Part shown: positions 42,747-50,343 of the stretch, piece after piece
How the letters are laid out: each line of letters starts with the position of its first letter
How positions within the stretch are numbered: position 1 is the first letter of the stretch
Source: Verrucomicrobiaceae bacterium
GTDB lineage: Bacteria > Verrucomicrobiota > Verrucomicrobiia > Verrucomicrobiales > Verrucomicrobiaceae
Assembly: GCA_016713245.1 (NCBI GenBank)
Contig: JADJPM010000001.1
Location: 124,001-188,000 of the forward strand
Length of the DNA: 64,000 nucleotides
Direction: 5' to 3'
The notes under the pieces: generated by a model
Told to the model about the DNA's origin: nothing
Databases searched by the model: none
Seen by the model: the letters and a program-made list of their open reading frames with translations, nothing else
Program-made: the position numbers and the translations under genes

Positions 42747-43303
42747 GGCGTGTCAGTCTGGATGACATCGATGAGCAGCTTGCTGCTATGGTCGTTGCAA
42801 AGCGCATACTTCGCCTCGATCTCCGCACGCACCTTCGCCGCTTCATCGGCCTTTCCGGTGCCAAGGAGATGGCCCCAGAGGTAAAGCCGGGCCAGGCCGC
42901 CAACACGAGCACCGTTCAGGAAATAGCACTCGTCGTGCTTCGCCATGCACTCCCGCAAGAGACGTTCTCGCTCCTCACCACTGCTACGCTGGGCAAGGTA
43001 AAGCGTGGCACAGCCGACGCGATTGCCGCCCTTCGGCCACTTCTTCAAAAAGGCTTCCAGCACCGTTTTGGCATCTGCCTCGCGGAACCGGGCTGAGGCC
43101 GCCTGATAGTCCGTCTCCAGCTCGCGAAACTCCCGGTTGTTGTAGAGCTTCATGTCGCGGGCCATGGCCTGCTCCGCCTCGCGGTCGTTGTCACGCAACG
43201 CCTTCTCCCGCTTGCGCTCGGTGATGGGGCTTTTTTCTTCTCCAAAGACAGGCTGCATGGGGGCAAGGCCGAGCAGTAGGATGATGAACAGGCGTGGTTT
43301 CAT
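42743..43303 (-). CDS. Exported unknown protein sharing a domain with the M56 protease
   Basis: 186 residues. A signal peptide (MKPRLFIILLLGLAPMQPVFG) and a charged helix come first. Then a domain matches the C terminus of the upstream M56 protein: NRVGCATLYLAQRSSGEERERLL aligns with NRAGCAVLLLARLSSGPERAALL, and FLNGARVGGLARL with FLDGTNVGGVARL. TPR-like helical character is possible. I recognise no named family. Overlaps by 4 bp with both neighbours (ATGA), so all are made from one message. Confidence 0.78.
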   Translation of the reverse strand: MKPRLFIILLLGLAPMQPVFGEEKSPITERKREKALRDNDREAEQAMARDMKLYNNREFRELETDYQAASARFREADAKTVLEAFLKKWPKGGNRVGCATLYLAQRSSGEERERLLRECMAKHDECYFLNGARVGGLARLYLWGHLLGTGKADEAAKVRAEIEAKYALCNDHSSKLLIDVIQTDTP

Positions 43304-44775
43304 GGTTGTTTGGCGGTGGTGGGTGGGATCAAGTCAGCAAGGGGCACGGCTCCGAAATCGAGTTCCTCGGCAAAGCGGCTCAAAATCTCCTCGCGCCACT
43401 TTCTGGCCTCGGCCGGGTCCTGCGCGTCCTGGGCCTGCATCAGCCTCGCCACGCCGCCGACATTCGTTCCATCGAGAAAATAATCACCCGCATGCTGCGA
43501 GGCCGCTCGGGCGAGTAGCGCGGCTCGCTCCGGGCCGCTCGAGAGCCTAGCGAGCAGCAGCACCGCGCATCCCGCCCGATTGGAAGCAGGAAAACGCTCG
43601 ATCAGCGGCGCAAATGCAGCCGCGATGTCCACGCCCGTCTCTTTCTGCTTCGCTTCCTGATACAGCCGCTCGATCTCGCGGAGTTCCGCGACACTAAAAC
43701 GTGCTTCATCCGCTTTGACGCGAGCATGAGCGAGACTGGCAGCACGCTCGCGCAGGCGCTCCAGCCTCGATTTGCTTTGCAACTGCGTTTCCAACTCCCT
43801 CACCCGGCGCTCCAAGGCCGCGATGCGAGCCGCTTCCGGCTCATCCTCGGCATGCGCCAGCCGGTAGCCGGGCAGCACCGCCAAAACCGCAGCCGCCCCG
43901 AGTATCCATTGCCAGCGAGGTTTGAGACGCGCCCCCGGCATGCTCACCAAGGCCCGCACGCGGCGACCAGCCTCGCGCCCAGCGCTGCTCATGCCAGCGC
44001 CGGCCAGCCGTAGGCGCGGCAGCTCCCGCGACCACTCGATGAGCCTGATAAAACCCTCGGCGGAATCTTGACGGGACACCTTCGCGAGACTCAGCGCCGC
44101 CTCGTCGCAGGCCACTTCTCTCAAACGTTCCGCCTGCGCCGCGGCCAGCCATACCGCGGGATTGAAAAAGCACACGATACGCAGCAGCGAGCTCAGCAAT
44201 TCCCAAACCAGATCGCCTGAGCGAGCATGCGCCACCTCATGGGCAATCATCCACCGCATCTGCGCAGCACTCAGCCGCTGATCCAATCCGATTGGCAGTA
44301 ACACCACCGGTCGCCACAAGCCCGTCACCGCCGGTGCATGAAGCCCATCGACGACACGACATTCAATGTCCCATTCCTCACCGGCGCGGCATGGCATCGA
44401 CTTGGCCCGCAGTCTGCGAGTACGCTGATAAAGCCACGCGAGCCGCATTATCCCCAAACTCACCCCGCAGCCCCAAAGCACCGCCAGCAGGCTCCATGAG
44501 CTGGTGCTTGCTCCGGCGGCCATGGGAGCCGGAACGGCCTTCAAAGCCCACGATGGCAAGACTTCCGCTGCCAGCGGAGAATCCAAGTGGAAAGCTGGCA
44601 ACCACGGCAATTCCACTGGCAGCGGGATCGCTCCTTTGAACATCGCCAGACCAAAAAGCCAGGCACCGAACCGCGGCGGCAGTTTCTTCCCGGCCAGCAG
44701 CCAGATGATCGTCGCCGCGCCAAGCGCCAGAGCGCCGTCGATGAGTCCCTGCATCGCCCAAGCCTGGAGGTTCAT
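43300..44775 (-). CDS. M56 (BlaR1/MecR1-like) membrane metalloprotease
   Basis: 491 residues. Three to four N-terminal membrane helices surround the M56 domain with zinc motif HEVAH (His179-Glu180-His183) in MRWMIAHEVAHARSGDLVWEL, and a further helix ILRIVCFFNPAVWLAAAQAERLREVACDEAA. After it come a membrane segment near 290, a coiled coil at about 320-390 and a 90-residue domain shared with the next gene's product. In BlaR1 an extracellular penicillin-binding domain senses the signal; here that is replaced by this coiled-coil/shared-domain module. It probably cleaves the partner repressor. Confidence 0.87.
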   Translation of the reverse strand: MNLQAWAMQGLIDGALALGAATIIWLLAGKKLPPRFGAWLFGLAMFKGAIPLPVELPWLPAFHLDSPLAAEVLPSWALKAVPAPMAAGASTSSWSLLAVLWGCGVSLGIMRLAWLYQRTRRLRAKSMPCRAGEEWDIECRVVDGLHAPAVTGLWRPVVLLPIGLDQRLSAAQMRWMIAHEVAHARSGDLVWELLSSLLRIVCFFNPAVWLAAAQAERLREVACDEAALSLAKVSRQDSAEGFIRLIEWSRELPRLRLAGAGMSSAGREAGRRVRALVSMPGARLKPRWQWILGAAAVLAVLPGYRLAHAEDEPEAARIAALERRVRELETQLQSKSRLERLRERAASLAHARVKADEARFSVAELREIERLYQEAKQKETGVDIAAAFAPLIERFPASNRAGCAVLLLARLSSGPERAALLARAASQHAGDYFLDGTNVGGVARLMQAQDAQDPAEARKWREEILSRFAEELDFGAVPLADLIPPTTAKQP

Positions 44776-45188
44776 GACTTGCCGGTCTCCTTTCCATCCT
44801 TCGGCAAATTTTTCTCCGCCTCCGCCAGCACGCGACGCAGCTCCGCAATGTCTTCCGCGCTGAATTTGGACTGGCGGATCATATGAGCCAGCAGCGGGCC
44901 GTACTGATCTCCAAGCATCTTTTCCAACAGCGAATCCGCCGCGCTGCGCAGCGTTTGCAGCATGCCGCTGCGCGGTTTGTAAAGGAAGCTGTTTCCCACA
45001 CGCTTGGTCGAAAGCCGGCCCTTTTCGACCAAGAGGCTCAGGTAGGTTTTCACCGTGGTGGGAGCCATGCCATGGCGCTCACCGGCCAGCTCATAAATAT
45101 CCCGCGCCGCCCCGGAGCCGAGCTCCCAGACAATGCGCATGATTTTCCACTCATTCGGAGTCAGCGAGGCATCAGAAGCGGCAGGCAT
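44772..45188 (-). CDS. BlaI/MecI-type winged-helix repressor
   Basis: 138 residues. An N-terminal winged helix is clear: LTPNEWKIMRIVWELGSGAARDIYEL, then GMAPTTVKTYLSLLVEKGRLSTKRVGNSFLYKPR. The C-terminal dimerisation helices (LRSAADSLLEKMLGDQYGPLLAHMIR) are typical. BlaI-family dimers bind palindromes and are inactivated by cleavage by an M56 protease. The gene leads a four-gene operon whose members overlap by 4 bp each. A perfect inverted repeat lies 19 bp upstream of its start. Confidence 0.92.
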   Translation of the reverse strand: MPAASDASLTPNEWKIMRIVWELGSGAARDIYELAGERHGMAPTTVKTYLSLLVEKGRLSTKRVGNSFLYKPRSGMLQTLRSAADSLLEKMLGDQYGPLLAHMIRQSKFSAEDIAELRRVLAEAEKNLPKDGKETGKS

Positions 45189-45206
45189 GGCTTAATTTTG
45201 GGTTAA

Positions 45207-45226
45207 TCGACTATGTTATTAGTCGA
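45207..45226. promoter_or_regulatory. Candidate BlaI operator
   Basis: TCGACTA-TGTTAT-TAGTCGA: perfect 7-bp arms with a 6-bp centre, 19 bp before the repressor start codon. Position and symmetry fit autoregulation by the BlaI-type dimer encoded immediately downstream. The sequence differs from the TACA/TGTA operators of staphylococcal BlaI, so specificity would be its own. Confidence 0.6.
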
Positions 45227-45346
45227 ATGAGCCTCTTTTTTCGAGGGGAATTTTTCGGGGCGGCTTGTCGGGGCCGGAAATCGTGGGTTGATGATCTCCG
45301 TCGAGCAGCTTGCGCAATGAACCGGACCGGCTGAAATGGGCGGCGC

Positions 45347-47251
45347 ATGCAAAAATTGGTTCTTGTTCTCTTTCTGGCCGCGCTCTTTCTCGCAGGCGGG
45401 CTGGGCACGGAGACGAGGTTGCTGTTTTTCTGGCCGGGGGCGTTGCTGTTGGGGCTCGGAGGATTGCTGGCGGCGGCGAAGTGGAGGCTGCGGGTGAGTT
45501 TTCCGCCGGCGGATGCTTGTCTGGCCTCGACGCTGGTGTTTGCGGGTTATGTGGCGGCACGAGCCTGGGGCTCGCCGGTGGGGGATTGGGCGCGGGAGGA
45601 TCTGTTGATGCTGTGCGGGGCGCTGGTGGCCTATTTGCTGGCGGCGACGGCGGCGAGTCATCCGAGTTCACGCATGGGCATTTTGTATGTGTTGCTCGTG
45701 TTGACGGTGACGAACCTCGCGGTGGGTTTGGTGCATTTTGGCGGACGATGGGAGTTCCATCTGGTGCCGGGCTTTGTGCGTAGTTTTGGAGCGGGGCGCA
45801 TCGGCGGCCTGTTCAACAATCCGAACCATCTGGCGGCCTTTCTCTCGATGGTGATGTTTTTGTGTGCGGGCTGGATGTGGTTCGGACGGGCAGGCGCGGC
45901 GTTGCGATTGTTTTTGGGCTTTGTGATCCTAGCGATCGCCACAGGCACGGCGCTGACGGTGAGCCGCGGGGCCTTGCTGGGCGTGGCGGCCGGTGCGGCG
46001 ATCTTTATGCTGCTCGCGCTGTGGCTGGTGTGGAACACGCAGCGGGCGCTTTTCAAATGGCTGCTGCTCGGCGGATCGCTGCTGCTGCTGCTCGGCGGCG
46101 GGGTGCTCTACAAAGTGAACGAGGAGGCGATCCAGCGTCGCAAGGTGGGATCGCCGATGTCCGAGGATGTGCGCGGGCGGATTTGGAGTTCGGCGATGAC
46201 ACAGCATGCGGAGGCGCCGCTGTGGGGCTCGGGGGCGCGGATGTTTTACGCCGGCAGCATCCAGTTTCGTGATCCGCGAATGGCGAACTGGGAGGGTGAC
46301 GCGCTTTTCGCTCACAATGATTACCTGCAAATGCTGGCGGACTATGGCTGGGCGGGGCTGGTTTTGCTCGGGGTGCTGATCGCGACGCATCTGTGGAACG
46401 GGATCGTGTTCTTGAAGTGGTTCGCGAGGAGCAAATTCCCACGCACCGGCCGGCTCGGCAGCGTGACGCTGTCGCTCGTGCTCGGCTCGCTGGCGGCGCT
46501 GACGGCCACGATGGTGCATGCGGTGGTGGAGTTTCACTGGCACATCCCGGCGGTGATCCTCACCGGGGCGGTGATGCTCGGTTTTCTGGCGAATCCGGGC
46601 ATCGACGCGGAGGGTCCGAAGCGACTCCGAGTGCCCGGTGTGCGAGTGGGCATCAAGCTGGCCGCGATGGCGGCGAGCGCGGTGCTGGCCTTCGGCGCGG
46701 TGACGTGGGGCCTGGCCGATTATCAGGCCGCGCAGGCCTACCTGGCCGTGAAGCGGCAGGATCAGGCGACGGCGCTGGAGCATCTGCTGCGTGCGGCGGA
46801 GATCGACCCGCGCAGTGGAGAGATTCAGTATCGCCTGGGACTCGCCTACCTCGACACCTGGAGTCCGAAAAAGAGTCCCTCCGAGCAAAAACGCCTCATC
46901 GAAGCCGGTCTGGCCGCATTGACACGGGCCTGCGCTTTGAACCCGATGAGCCATCACTACCAGCTCGCGAGAGCCGATGCGCTCGACGCCGCTGGCAAGC
47001 ATGACGAGGCCTTGCTGGCCATCCATCGGGCGATGGAACTCGCTCCGCTGCACGAAGAGCCTCGCGTGGCTCTCGGAAAGCATTTCCACAACCTGCGCCA
47101 GTTTGAACAAGCCGAGGCGGTTTACCTTTGGGCTCGTTCAGCCAAGGCGACGAATCCGAAAGGCACCGCGAACTGGAGCAGCTACTACGAGCAGATGCTG
47201 CGCGACACGGCGTATCTCGCGGAAGTGGCGAGGAAGCGTGCGGGGATGTAG
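45347..47251 (+). CDS. O-antigen-ligase-like membrane protein with TPR tail
   Basis: 634 residues. About ten to twelve membrane helices fill the first 440 residues. The Wzy/WaaL signature region includes GGLFNNPNHLAAFLS, a large periplasmic loop with GRIWSSAMTQHAEAPLWGSG, and HNDYLQMLADYGWAGL. The last 170 residues contain TPR-like helices, for example EHLLRAAEIDPRSGEIQYRLG and EALLAIHRAMELAPLHEEPR. Such proteins join or polymerise sugar chains, or act in pilin or protein glycosylation. It fits the nearby glycosyltransferases at 39-41 kb. A fragment of its 3' end is present about 1 kb downstream. Confidence 0.87.
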   Translation: MQKLVLVLFLAALFLAGGLGTETRLLFFWPGALLLGLGGLLAAAKWRLRVSFPPADACLASTLVFAGYVAARAWGSPVGDWAREDLLMLCGALVAYLLAATAASHPSSRMGILYVLLVLTVTNLAVGLVHFGGRWEFHLVPGFVRSFGAGRIGGLFNNPNHLAAFLSMVMFLCAGWMWFGRAGAALRLFLGFVILAIATGTALTVSRGALLGVAAGAAIFMLLALWLVWNTQRALFKWLLLGGSLLLLLGGGVLYKVNEEAIQRRKVGSPMSEDVRGRIWSSAMTQHAEAPLWGSGARMFYAGSIQFRDPRMANWEGDALFAHNDYLQMLADYGWAGLVLLGVLIATHLWNGIVFLKWFARSKFPRTGRLGSVTLSLVLGSLAALTATMVHAVVEFHWHIPAVILTGAVMLGFLANPGIDAEGPKRLRVPGVRVGIKLAAMAASAVLAFGAVTWGLADYQAAQAYLAVKRQDQATALEHLLRAAEIDPRSGEIQYRLGLAYLDTWSPKKSPSEQKRLIEAGLAALTRACALNPMSHHYQLARADALDAAGKHDEALLAIHRAMELAPLHEEPRVALGKHFHNLRQFEQAEAVYLWARSAKATNPKGTANWSSYYEQMLRDTAYLAEVARKRAGM

Positions 47252-47296
47252 CCGCCTCAGGTTCCATTCTTCCACACTTCCCGCAATCAGGCGACG

Positions 47297-48190
47297 CTAG
47301 TGGAAAAACTCCGAGCGCACCCGGCGCGTGCAGAGAAAGGCGAGCACGCAACCACTGAGCATGATGATACCCTTACGGTTCTGGAATCCATCCGTCACGA
47401 TCGTGGTCTCTACGCCACTGGCTGAGGTGAAGTGCTTCGGCTTTGATTCGACGCTGATGATCGTGAAGAGGTTCGAAGACACGGTGGCGATCATCAAGGC
47501 GACCATGACAAACCATGCCCATTTCCAGCGCCGCCAGAGGCCGATGCCAGCGGCAAACATGATGGCCGGGCCGAAGAAGACGGCGAGCGCACCAAGTGGA
47601 TCGGCGTTTGACGTTCCGTAGCTCCCGACAGCCATCATCATCATGGAAATCACGCTGATCGGCAGCACCATCGCACTCAGGATGGTGACGCCCCATGCAA
47701 AGACCGTGAGCAGCTTTGATCGCGGGACATCCTGTAGCGGAGGAAGAATCGGTGCTTGCGACGGGGCTCGAACGACTGCTTCGGCAGCGCCCTCACCTTC
47801 ATCTTTGCGGCAAAGGCTCCCTCGTTCTGATTTTGGGATATTCAAGAGTCGGCGTAGTTCCTCCAGCCGCTCGCGAAGCGGGCGCACATTGTTTGCGCTA
47901 AAATGGGCCGGTTCGTAAGTCTTCGGATCCAACTTGGCGATGGCGATCAGAGCCGCTGCGCAGTGGTAACGGTTAAGGTAATCAAAGTCCGACTCCAGCA
48001 CATCGAGCATCACCGATCCAGCCTCTGCGAGCGAGGCCCGTGCGCCGATCGAGTACCAAATCTGGTAACGCTCCCCGAGCCGCCCCGCACGCACCTCACT
48101 CAGGAGTTCACTGACAGGAAAAGCGTCGTAACGATTTCGATCTTTACCCGCTTCGTCTTCGTAGCGTTGTTGAAATTCGTCGTAGGTCAT
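47297..48190 (-). CDS. Membrane protein of unknown function
   Basis: 297 residues. The first 125 are soluble and helical with charged residues (MTYDEFQQRYEDEAGKDRN, then YLNRYHCAAALIAIAKLDP), perhaps a cytoplasmic domain. The last 150 contain about four hydrophobic segments, including LLTVFAWGVTILSAMVLPISVISMM and FFGPAIMFAAGIGLWRRWKW. I recognise no family. It lies between the O-antigen-ligase gene and the decayed copy of that gene's end, on the opposite strand, suggesting it was inserted into or beside a duplication. Confidence 0.7.
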   Translation of the reverse strand: MTYDEFQQRYEDEAGKDRNRYDAFPVSELLSEVRAGRLGERYQIWYSIGARASLAEAGSVMLDVLESDFDYLNRYHCAAALIAIAKLDPKTYEPAHFSANNVRPLRERLEELRRLLNIPKSERGSLCRKDEGEGAAEAVVRAPSQAPILPPLQDVPRSKLLTVFAWGVTILSAMVLPISVISMMMMAVGSYGTSNADPLGALAVFFGPAIMFAAGIGLWRRWKWAWFVMVALMIATVSSNLFTIISVESKPKHFTSASGVETTIVTDGFQNRKGIIMLSGCVLAFLCTRRVRSEFFH

Positions 48191-48225
48191 GTCGTGCAGG
48201 GAGCTTGAGGAAGACTATTTTGCCA

Positions 48226-48391
48226 GACGACTGTCGTTCGACAACTGGAGTCTGAAAAGAGCGATGCATAGCAAAAACGCTTTATCGGGGGCGGGCTGAC
48301 GGCTTTGAACCCGATGAGCCATCTCTATCAGCTCACCAGAGGGATGCACTCGACACGGCGTATCTCGCGGAACTGGCCAGGAGGCGGTTAG
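48226..48391 (+). pseudogene. Decayed fragment of the O-antigen-ligase gene 3' end
   Basis: 48244-48345 aligns with about 46857-46985 of the upstream gene: CTGGAGTCTGAAAAGAG against CTGGAGTCCGAAAAAGAG, AGCAAAAACGC shared, GGCTTTGAACCCGATGAGCC against GCTTTGAACCCGATGAGCC. 48346-48391 then jumps to the gene's last codons (ACACGGCGTATCTCGCGGAA is shared), ending in a TAG. Internal deletions break the frame, so no protein is expected. Confidence 0.8.
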
Positions 48392-48398
48392 GATAGCC

Positions 48399-48488
48399 TC
48401 AAAGGAACGCAGAGATCGCAAAGAGAGGAGGATCAATCTCGCCTCATGACCAAAGATTGCTTTTGCGTTCCTTGCGATCTTTTGCGGC
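48399..48488. repeat. Imperfect inverted repeat with GCGATC/GAACGC words
   Basis: AAAGGAACGCAGAGATCGCAAAG (48400 onward) is answered on the opposite strand by TTTGCGTTCCTTGCGATCTTTT (48462-48483). The words GGAACGC and GATCGCAA occur in both arms, in different order, so the pairing is partial. Repeats of this wording are seen in many unrelated genomes. It lies between the gene fragment and the carboxypeptidase gene end. Confidence 0.6.
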
Positions 48489-48505
48489 CATTCAGCGAAC
48501 CGTGA

Positions 48506-49561
48506 TCAAGCCTTGAGCGCCCAATCGAGCAAGGCCTGCGCATCCTTCCACACGCCGCTTTCGGTGTCGTTGAGGATGACGACGATGCGGCGGCGGCCGT
48601 TGCGCTCGCCGGTGGCGACGAGGCAGTAGCCGGCGGCATCGGTGTAGCCGGTTTTCATGCCGTCGCAGTAGGAGGCGGTGCGCAGGACACGGTTGGTGTT
48701 GGCGAGGTCGATGAATTTGCCATCGGGCTTTTTGAATTTGTAGCTCTGCAGCTTCACGATGGCGCGGATCTCGGGCATCTTGTCGGCCCATTTGGCAATG
48801 ACGGCGAGGTCGCGGGCGGTGGAGTAGGGCTGGTCATCGGTGAGGCCGGGAAGGCCGTGCGGATTGACGAAGTGGGTGTTTTGCAGGCCGAGTTCCTTGG
48901 CCTTCTCGTTCATCTTCTCGACGAAGGCGGCCACGCTGCCCGCGTTGTCGCGAGCGAGAGCTTGGGCGATGTCGTTCGAGCTTTTCACGAGCACGGCGCT
49001 GAGGAGCTGGTGGCGAGTGTAGGTCTCGCCTTCCTTGAGGCCGAGACGGACGGGAGCGCATTGCGTGTCACTTTTCTCGACGGTGACGATTTGATCGAGG
49101 CTGCCGGCTTCGACGACGAGGAGGCCGGTCATGATCTTGGTGGTGCTGGCGATGGCGCCACGCTTTTCGGCGTTCTTCTCGAAGAGGATGTCGTCGGAGG
49201 CCGGATCGATCACGATGCTGCGATCGGCGGAGATGAGCGGGACGGGGCCGCGGAGGTTTTTGATCTCGATCTCGCGGCGGACTTTTTTGAGCTTCTCGGT
49301 CTCCTCGGCCAGCTGGGCGAGCATGGTTTTCTCTTTGTCATCGACGGCCTTTTCGCGGGCCTCCATCTGCTTCAGCGCCTCGGTGATTTGATGCTTTTCC
49401 TTGGCGAACTCCGCCTCGCGCTGCGTCATCGCGGTGAGCTTGGCCTGCACCTCTTCCTCGCGCCAGCGGAGCTGCTCCTCGCGTTTCGGATCATCACAGG
49501 AAGTGGCCGCGAGGCAGGCCACGAGGGCGAGCAGGGCGGTGCGTGGGGTGTGGGACTTCAT
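48506..49561 (-). CDS. Lipoprotein D-alanyl-D-alanine carboxypeptidase (S11) with coiled-coil neck
   Basis: 351 residues from the ATG at 49561. The lipoprotein signal ends AATSC (Cys22). Residues 28-100 are a charged coiled coil (EEQLRWREEEVQAKLT...ETEKLKKVRREIEI), an uncommon spacer. The S11 penicillin-binding core follows: Ser139-Thr-Thr-Lys142 (SxxK), SSN in LVKSSNDIAQAL, and KTG in GMKTGYTDAAG. The enzyme trims the terminal D-Ala of cell-wall stem peptides. The coil would hold the catalytic domain away from the outer or inner membrane. It follows aroD by 8 bp on the same strand. Confidence 0.9.
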   Translation of the reverse strand: MKSHTPRTALLALVACLAATSCDDPKREEQLRWREEEVQAKLTAMTQREAEFAKEKHQITEALKQMEAREKAVDDKEKTMLAQLAEETEKLKKVRREIEIKNLRGPVPLISADRSIVIDPASDDILFEKNAEKRGAIASTTKIMTGLLVVEAGSLDQIVTVEKSDTQCAPVRLGLKEGETYTRHQLLSAVLVKSSNDIAQALARDNAGSVAAFVEKMNEKAKELGLQNTHFVNPHGLPGLTDDQPYSTARDLAVIAKWADKMPEIRAIVKLQSYKFKKPDGKFIDLANTNRVLRTASYCDGMKTGYTDAAGYCLVATGERNGRRRIVVILNDTESGVWKDAQALLDWALKA

Positions 49562-49569
49562 GGCGCGGA

Positions 49570-50280
49570 TCAGAGCTGGGGAAGGAGTTGTTTGAGTTCG
49601 GAGGCTGGCCACTGGCCGGGAGCGTTTGAGGTGCCAATGTAGCCGTAATTGAGAAGGCTGCCGCATTTTGCCAGCACGAGCCGCGAGACGCGGCCCCAAG
49701 TGCCCATGCCCATCACGGAGATGCGCTGGCGATGCGGCGCGGAGGCCAGTTTCATGAGGCGGACGAGATCATCCTGGCTGTTCAAGTAGGTGGCGATCTT
49801 CACGCTATCGAGCCCGAGAGGCTGGGCGAAGGAGATGGAGCCCTCCAGCACTTCATCGGCGGGTGTGGCCTGGAAATCGTGGAAGGACCCGATGACGAAA
49901 GCACCTGCCGCGTGGGCTTTTTGAATCGTTCCCTGCATCTGCGCGGCGGTGCGCAATTCGATGTCCACCAGCGCGGCGAGGTCCAGCAGTGGCTCGATCA
50001 TGGCTGCCCGGGTAGCGGGATCGGTGGGAGAAGAGCCGCCTTCAGACGGATGACGGCAGGTAAGCAGCAGCGGCAGGGTGTTTCCGGCCAAAAGGCGACG
50101 CAGCTCCTCGGCGGGCAGGTTGAGTGTATCCAGCCGTAGCTCCACCACATCGCAGGTGGCCTCACGGCTGGCGGGGTCGAGGCTCATCAGATGCTGGAGG
50201 GCCGCCAGATCGCCCACGACCCCCACGGCGAGGGGCCGGGAGGAGAGGAGCAGGTTTTTCGAGGAAAGGAGTTGTGGCAC
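49570..50280 (-). CDS. aroD: Type I 3-dehydroquinate dehydratase
   Basis: 236 residues from a GTG at 50280. Type I (Schiff-base) family motifs: VVELRLDTL near the N terminus with the substrate-binding Glu/Arg, LLLTCRHPSEGG, the catalytic His in IGSFHDF and the Schiff-base Lys in LDSVKIATY. It removes water from 3-dehydroquinate in the shikimate pathway to aromatic amino acids. C-terminal SRLVLAKCGSLLNYGYI fits the last barrel strands. It is in the same unit as the carboxypeptidase gene and divergent from the sugar-transferase gene. Confidence 0.9.
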   Translation of the reverse strand: MPQLLSSKNLLLSSRPLAVGVVGDLAALQHLMSLDPASREATCDVVELRLDTLNLPAEELRRLLAGNTLPLLLTCRHPSEGGSSPTDPATRAAMIEPLLDLAALVDIELRTAAQMQGTIQKAHAAGAFVIGSFHDFQATPADEVLEGSISFAQPLGLDSVKIATYLNSQDDLVRLMKLASAPHRQRISVMGMGTWGRVSRLVLAKCGSLLNYGYIGTSNAPGQWPASELKQLLPQL

Positions 50281-50299
50281 AGGCTAGGTCTGTTATAAT
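50272..50299 (+). promoter_or_regulatory. Candidate promoter for the sugar-transferase gene
   Basis: TTGTGG (50272-50277), 16-bp spacer, and a perfect TATAAT (50294-50299). Transcription would start near 50306, leaving a leader of about 38 bases. The -35 box overlaps the start codon region of the divergent aroD gene. The surrounding 50290-50325 is AT-rich. Confidence 0.55.
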
Positions 50300-50343
50300 T
50301 TCAGTAATCTTAAATAATAACCAACGGTTGGAACGCCCCGAGT

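Noticed and set aside
41466..45188. Beta-lactam resistance operon
   Set aside because: Despite BlaI and M56 genes there is no beta-lactamase or penicillin-binding sensor domain; the output gene is an S41 protease.
48215..48436. Small minus-strand gene of 73 codons
   Set aside because: It is antisense to the decayed O-antigen-ligase fragment and matches only the antisense of the parent gene.
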